Shown here: positions 5,179 to 6,785 of the stretch, in pieces
Layout of the letters: the number at the start of each line of letters is the position of its first letter
Position numbering within the stretch: the stretch's first letter is position 1
Assembly: GCA_025363535.1 (NCBI GenBank)
Contig: JANYDP010000017.1
Span: forward strand, 1-6,785
Length of the DNA: 6,785 nt
From: Verrucomicrobiota bacterium
GTDB taxonomy: Bacteria; Verrucomicrobiota; Verrucomicrobiia; Limisphaerales; CAIQOK01
Direction of reading: 5' to 3'
The notes under the pieces: generated by a model
Seen by the model: only the letters and a program-made list of their open reading frames with translations
The model's database searches: none
What the model was told of the DNA's origin: nothing
Program-made: the position numbers and the translations under genes

Positions 5179-6573
5179 TCACGGGGCGAGCCGGTAAAAG
5201 TTGACCGAGCGGAAGGGTTCCAGCCAACGGGCCACCATCATCACCGGTTCCGGCCCCGGCATGTAGATGCCGAAGCATAGAAACAAGTGAGCGTAGCCGG
5301 CGCAGCCGACCAGCAACACGACCAGCCACAGAACCGGCTGCGGCCAGCGTTCTCTCGCCGGTGCGCGGGACTGCGCCGGATTGCGCGACGGCCAGACTGT
5401 CCCCGGCAAAAGATTTTGCAGCGCGGCATCGTCGAACAAGGTGAGACACAGCAAGAGGATCAGCGCATGGAAAAGCGGATGACCGCCAGTGGTCAAACTC
5501 AGCAACTGCCACGCAATCAAAACAACACCCGCGCACTGCCGTGGCCGGCGCGGAAAAAAAATCGTCCACGGTAGAATGAGCTTTATTGCCAGACTCACCA
5601 CACCCGAAAAACTATCCGGCCACACGCCATTGCCGGACAGCAGTTGGCCGCAGCCCGATTCAAACAGCAGCCGGAAGAGCAGCCAGCGCAAAAGCCATAG
5701 CGCAATGCGTGATGGCGGAGTTTCACCGGCCAGGGCGCGCGGCATCAGCCGAAGCGGCGCGAACAAAATTGCGATGAAGCCGGTTTCCAAAAGCAGGTTG
5801 CCCCACTGCCAGCCAGGCTGTCCCAGGCAGACCGTGGTCAATGAGAGATAGACCAGCCACAGCAAACACAGGCACAGCGCGGGGGCGATGCCGCACAGGA
5901 GCAGTCCGGCCAGCGCGGTGCCGCCAGCGCATTGCAGGTTCAGAAAAGCGTCGCTGGTGTTGAACCAGCACAAGGTCGGCAGCAGGTGGTAGCGGTTCAG
6001 GCCCACGCCTTGCGCATCATAATTTACCTTCGCTGCAGCCAGAGTTTGCGCGACCGGCGCGGCTCCGTGGCTGCCGGCAAGTTTCGACATCTGCATCCAG
6101 AGCGAGACAAACGCGGCCAGGTAAATGACGGCCAGACCGCGCAGAAAAATCCCGCGTGCCAGATTTTGCCGCGCGGGTTCGAGGTGCTTCCCCCACAGGA
6201 GAAAGGTCACCGTTGAAAAGAGTTGGCGATGACGCGCCACGAAGCGATACGCCGCCTCTAAAAATTCCGCGAAGGTCGGCGAATGTTCGTAAAGTTCCCG
6301 CAACCATTGCTCCTCCGGGTTGCAGGCCAACGAACGAACCACGGCTTCCGCCGCACTGAAGATTGAACCATCCGGCCGGATGAGTTGAATGGCGGCATCC
6401 AATTGCGAACGGGAAATTTCTGGAAACTGCACCGCGCCGCGCGGGTCTTGAAACGGCAGGCACTCGACGAAGTCGCCGGTCGCGAGCTGCCAGCGATGAA
6501 TCCACAGCGTGCAGAACTGGCAGTCGCCGTCGTAAAGCAGCAGCGGTCTGGCAGGCGGATGGGCGACTTTCAT
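5179..6573 (-). CDS. DUF393 (DCC thiol-oxidoreductase-like) fused to a truncated lipase maturation factor-like membrane domain
   Basis: Predicted polytopic membrane protein, 464 residues. The N-terminal domain (about 10-125) is DUF393/DCC type, with YDGDCQFC (14-21) holding a Cys18-x-x-Cys21 pair and the RPDGSIFSAAEAV segment usual in this family. From about 143 follow hydrophobic segments with lipase maturation factor (LMF1-like) hallmarks: FLRGLAVIYLAAFVSLW (143-159), LPTLCWFNTSDAFL (198-211), WQWGNLLLETGFIAILFAP (255-273; the family usually has QWD), RWLLFRLLFESGCGQLLSG (296-314), FFPRRPRQ (339-346), LTLFDD (377-382) and LEPFRSVN (451-458). Two parts usually present are missing: the conserved loop with a YHYETQPLP-like motif between WPDSF (318-322) and SLAIKLILP (327-335), and the soluble C-terminal domain that normally follows PFRSVN-YGLF; the chain stops six residues after VN. 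The frame is intact. Eukaryotic LMF1 supports folding of lipases in the ER; the bacterial role is unknown, and disulfide handling or assembly of exported enzymes is a guess. ATG at 6573; upstream is the fumarase 3' end (59-bp gap). Confidence 0.85.
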   Translation of the reverse strand: MKVAHPPARPLLLYDGDCQFCTLWIHRWQLATGDFVECLPFQDPRGAVQFPEISRSQLDAAIQLIRPDGSIFSAAEAVVRSLACNPEEQWLRELYEHSPTFAEFLEAAYRFVARHRQLFSTVTFLLWGKHLEPARQNLARGIFLRGLAVIYLAAFVSLWMQMSKLAGSHGAAPVAQTLAAAKVNYDAQGVGLNRYHLLPTLCWFNTSDAFLNLQCAGGTALAGLLLCGIAPALCLCLLWLVYLSLTTVCLGQPGWQWGNLLLETGFIAILFAPLRLMPRALAGETPPSRIALWLLRWLLFRLLFESGCGQLLSGNGVWPDSFSGVVSLAIKLILPWTIFFPRRPRQCAGVVLIAWQLLSLTTGGHPLFHALILLLCLTLFDDAALQNLLPGTVWPSRNPAQSRAPARERWPQPVLWLVVLLVGCAGYAHLFLCFGIYMPGPEPVMMVARWLEPFRSVNFYRLAP

Positions 6574-6575
6574 AT

Positions 6576-6632
6576 ACGATTTACGGACGATTGAACAGGT
6601 GGCGCGTCAATCGTAAATCCCCAATCGTAAAT
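6576..6632. repeat. Direct and inverted CAATCGTAAAT repeats in the fumarase-membrane protein gap
   Basis: The short intergenic region is built from variants of one word. CAATCGTAAAT occurs at 6608-6618 and 6622-6632 as a 14-bp-spaced direct repeat. ACGATTGA (6587-6594) pairs with TCAATCGT (6607-6614) as an 8-bp stem around a 12-nt loop, and ATTTACG (6579-6585) can pair with CGTAAAT of either copy. This could be an operator, a small mobile palindromic repeat, or an RNA fold ahead of the membrane-protein start. No canonical terminator for the fumarase gene was found. Confidence 0.5.
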
Positions 6633-6785
6633 TCACAGCCGCTTGGTCAGTTCCGCCTGGCTGGCGGCCAGGACTTCCTTGTGCAGCGAACGCCCGTGCG
6701 AATCAATCGTCACCACGGCGGGGAAATCCGCCACTTCCAATTCCCAGATCGCTTCCGGCGAGCCAAACTCTTTTTCAAAATACAC
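6633..6785 (-). CDS. Class I (iron-sulfur) fumarate hydratase, C-terminal end only
   Basis: The last 50 codons of a minus-strand gene whose start lies beyond the window; frame is open from 6785 and ends at TGA (6635-6633). The peptide carries VYFEKEFGSPEAIWELEV, then DFPAVVTIDSHGRSLH, which I recognise as the C-terminal end of the single-chain class I, [4Fe-4S]-dependent fumarase family (FumA/FumB type); E. coli FumA/B end with a comparable AIW-x-IEVEDFPA segment followed by an acidic/Gly/Asn turn. The enzyme interconverts fumarate and malate in the TCA cycle in the cytoplasm. The iron-sulfur cysteines are upstream and not visible, so completeness cannot be judged. A tartrate dehydratase or related hydro-lyase beta domain is the alternative. 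It shares strand with the membrane-protein gene 59 bp downstream; the repeat-rich gap makes co-transcription uncertain. Confidence 0.85.
   Translation of the reverse strand: MYFEKEFGSPEAIWELEVADFPAVVTIDSHGRSLHKEVLAASQAELTKRL

Noticed and set aside
5156..5569. 137-codon minus-strand frame overlapping the membrane-protein gene, as a possible source of the missing C-terminal domain
   Set aside because: Its translation does not resemble the lipase maturation factor C-terminal domain, and it runs mainly in a shifted frame through the known membrane region; there is no sign of a simple frameshift restoring the domain.
1..6785. CRISPR arrays, tRNA or rRNA genes, transposases, integrases, toxin-antitoxin or defence genes
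   Set aside because: No spaced repeats of CRISPR type, no tRNA-like cloverleaf with an anticodon arm, and no protein motif of these families in any frame; the palindrome at 2111-2163 is too short and lacks conserved tRNA bases.

Overview
The window looks like a moderately GC-rich chromosomal segment of a Verrucomicrobiota bacterium, most likely of the Pedosphaera/Limisphaerales type. This is inferred from remembered protein style only: a lepA-lepB pair whose signal peptidase has a long N-terminal helical extension and a large insertion after the catalytic serine, and a DUF393 domain fused to a lipase-maturation-factor membrane domain. No search was run. None of the visible gene starts has a convincing Shine-Dalgarno sequence.

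Layout. On the plus strand, 1-852 is the 3' half of lepA (elongation factor 4), followed after 24 bp by a complete signal peptidase I gene (877-2109). These converge on a minus-strand block. Between the two blocks is a compact palindromic element (2111-2163) that can fold as a three-way junction and contains the stop codon of the histidine kinase. The minus-strand block, in the direction of transcription, is: the 3' end of a class I fumarase (6785-6633); a DUF393-lipase maturation factor-like membrane protein (6573-5179); a stand-alone receiver protein (5088-4699); a second stand-alone receiver protein (4532-4125); a PhoB-like response regulator (4038-3355); and a PhoR-like histidine kinase (3345-2158).

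How the genes may work together. The last four minus-strand genes form a signalling cassette: one membrane-anchored PAS histidine kinase, one DNA-binding regulator and two output-less receivers. All three receivers carry the phospho-acceptor Asp at residue 53, the Thr/Ser at 83 and the Lys at 105, so they look like related modules. The stand-alone receivers could be phosphate sinks, competitors or connectors for the same kinase.

The most interesting non-coding signal lies directly upstream of the PhoB-like gene. At 4124-4081 (minus strand) there are four consecutive 11-bp units whose first seven bases read CGTCACC, CGTTTCC, CGTCACC and TGTCACA. That has the geometry of a Pho box, and a possible two-unit relative (GTTCACC, CGTAACC) sits upstream of the first receiver gene. 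This suggests an autoregulated, Pho-like circuit, but it rests on visual pattern reading.

Other points: the lipase-maturation-factor-like protein ends exactly where the family's soluble C-terminal domain would begin and also lacks a conserved internal loop; a 19-bp palindromic motif occurs at both ends of the histidine kinase gene. No tRNA, rRNA, CRISPR array, transposase or phage gene was seen, and there is no gene-free stretch longer than about 170 bp.
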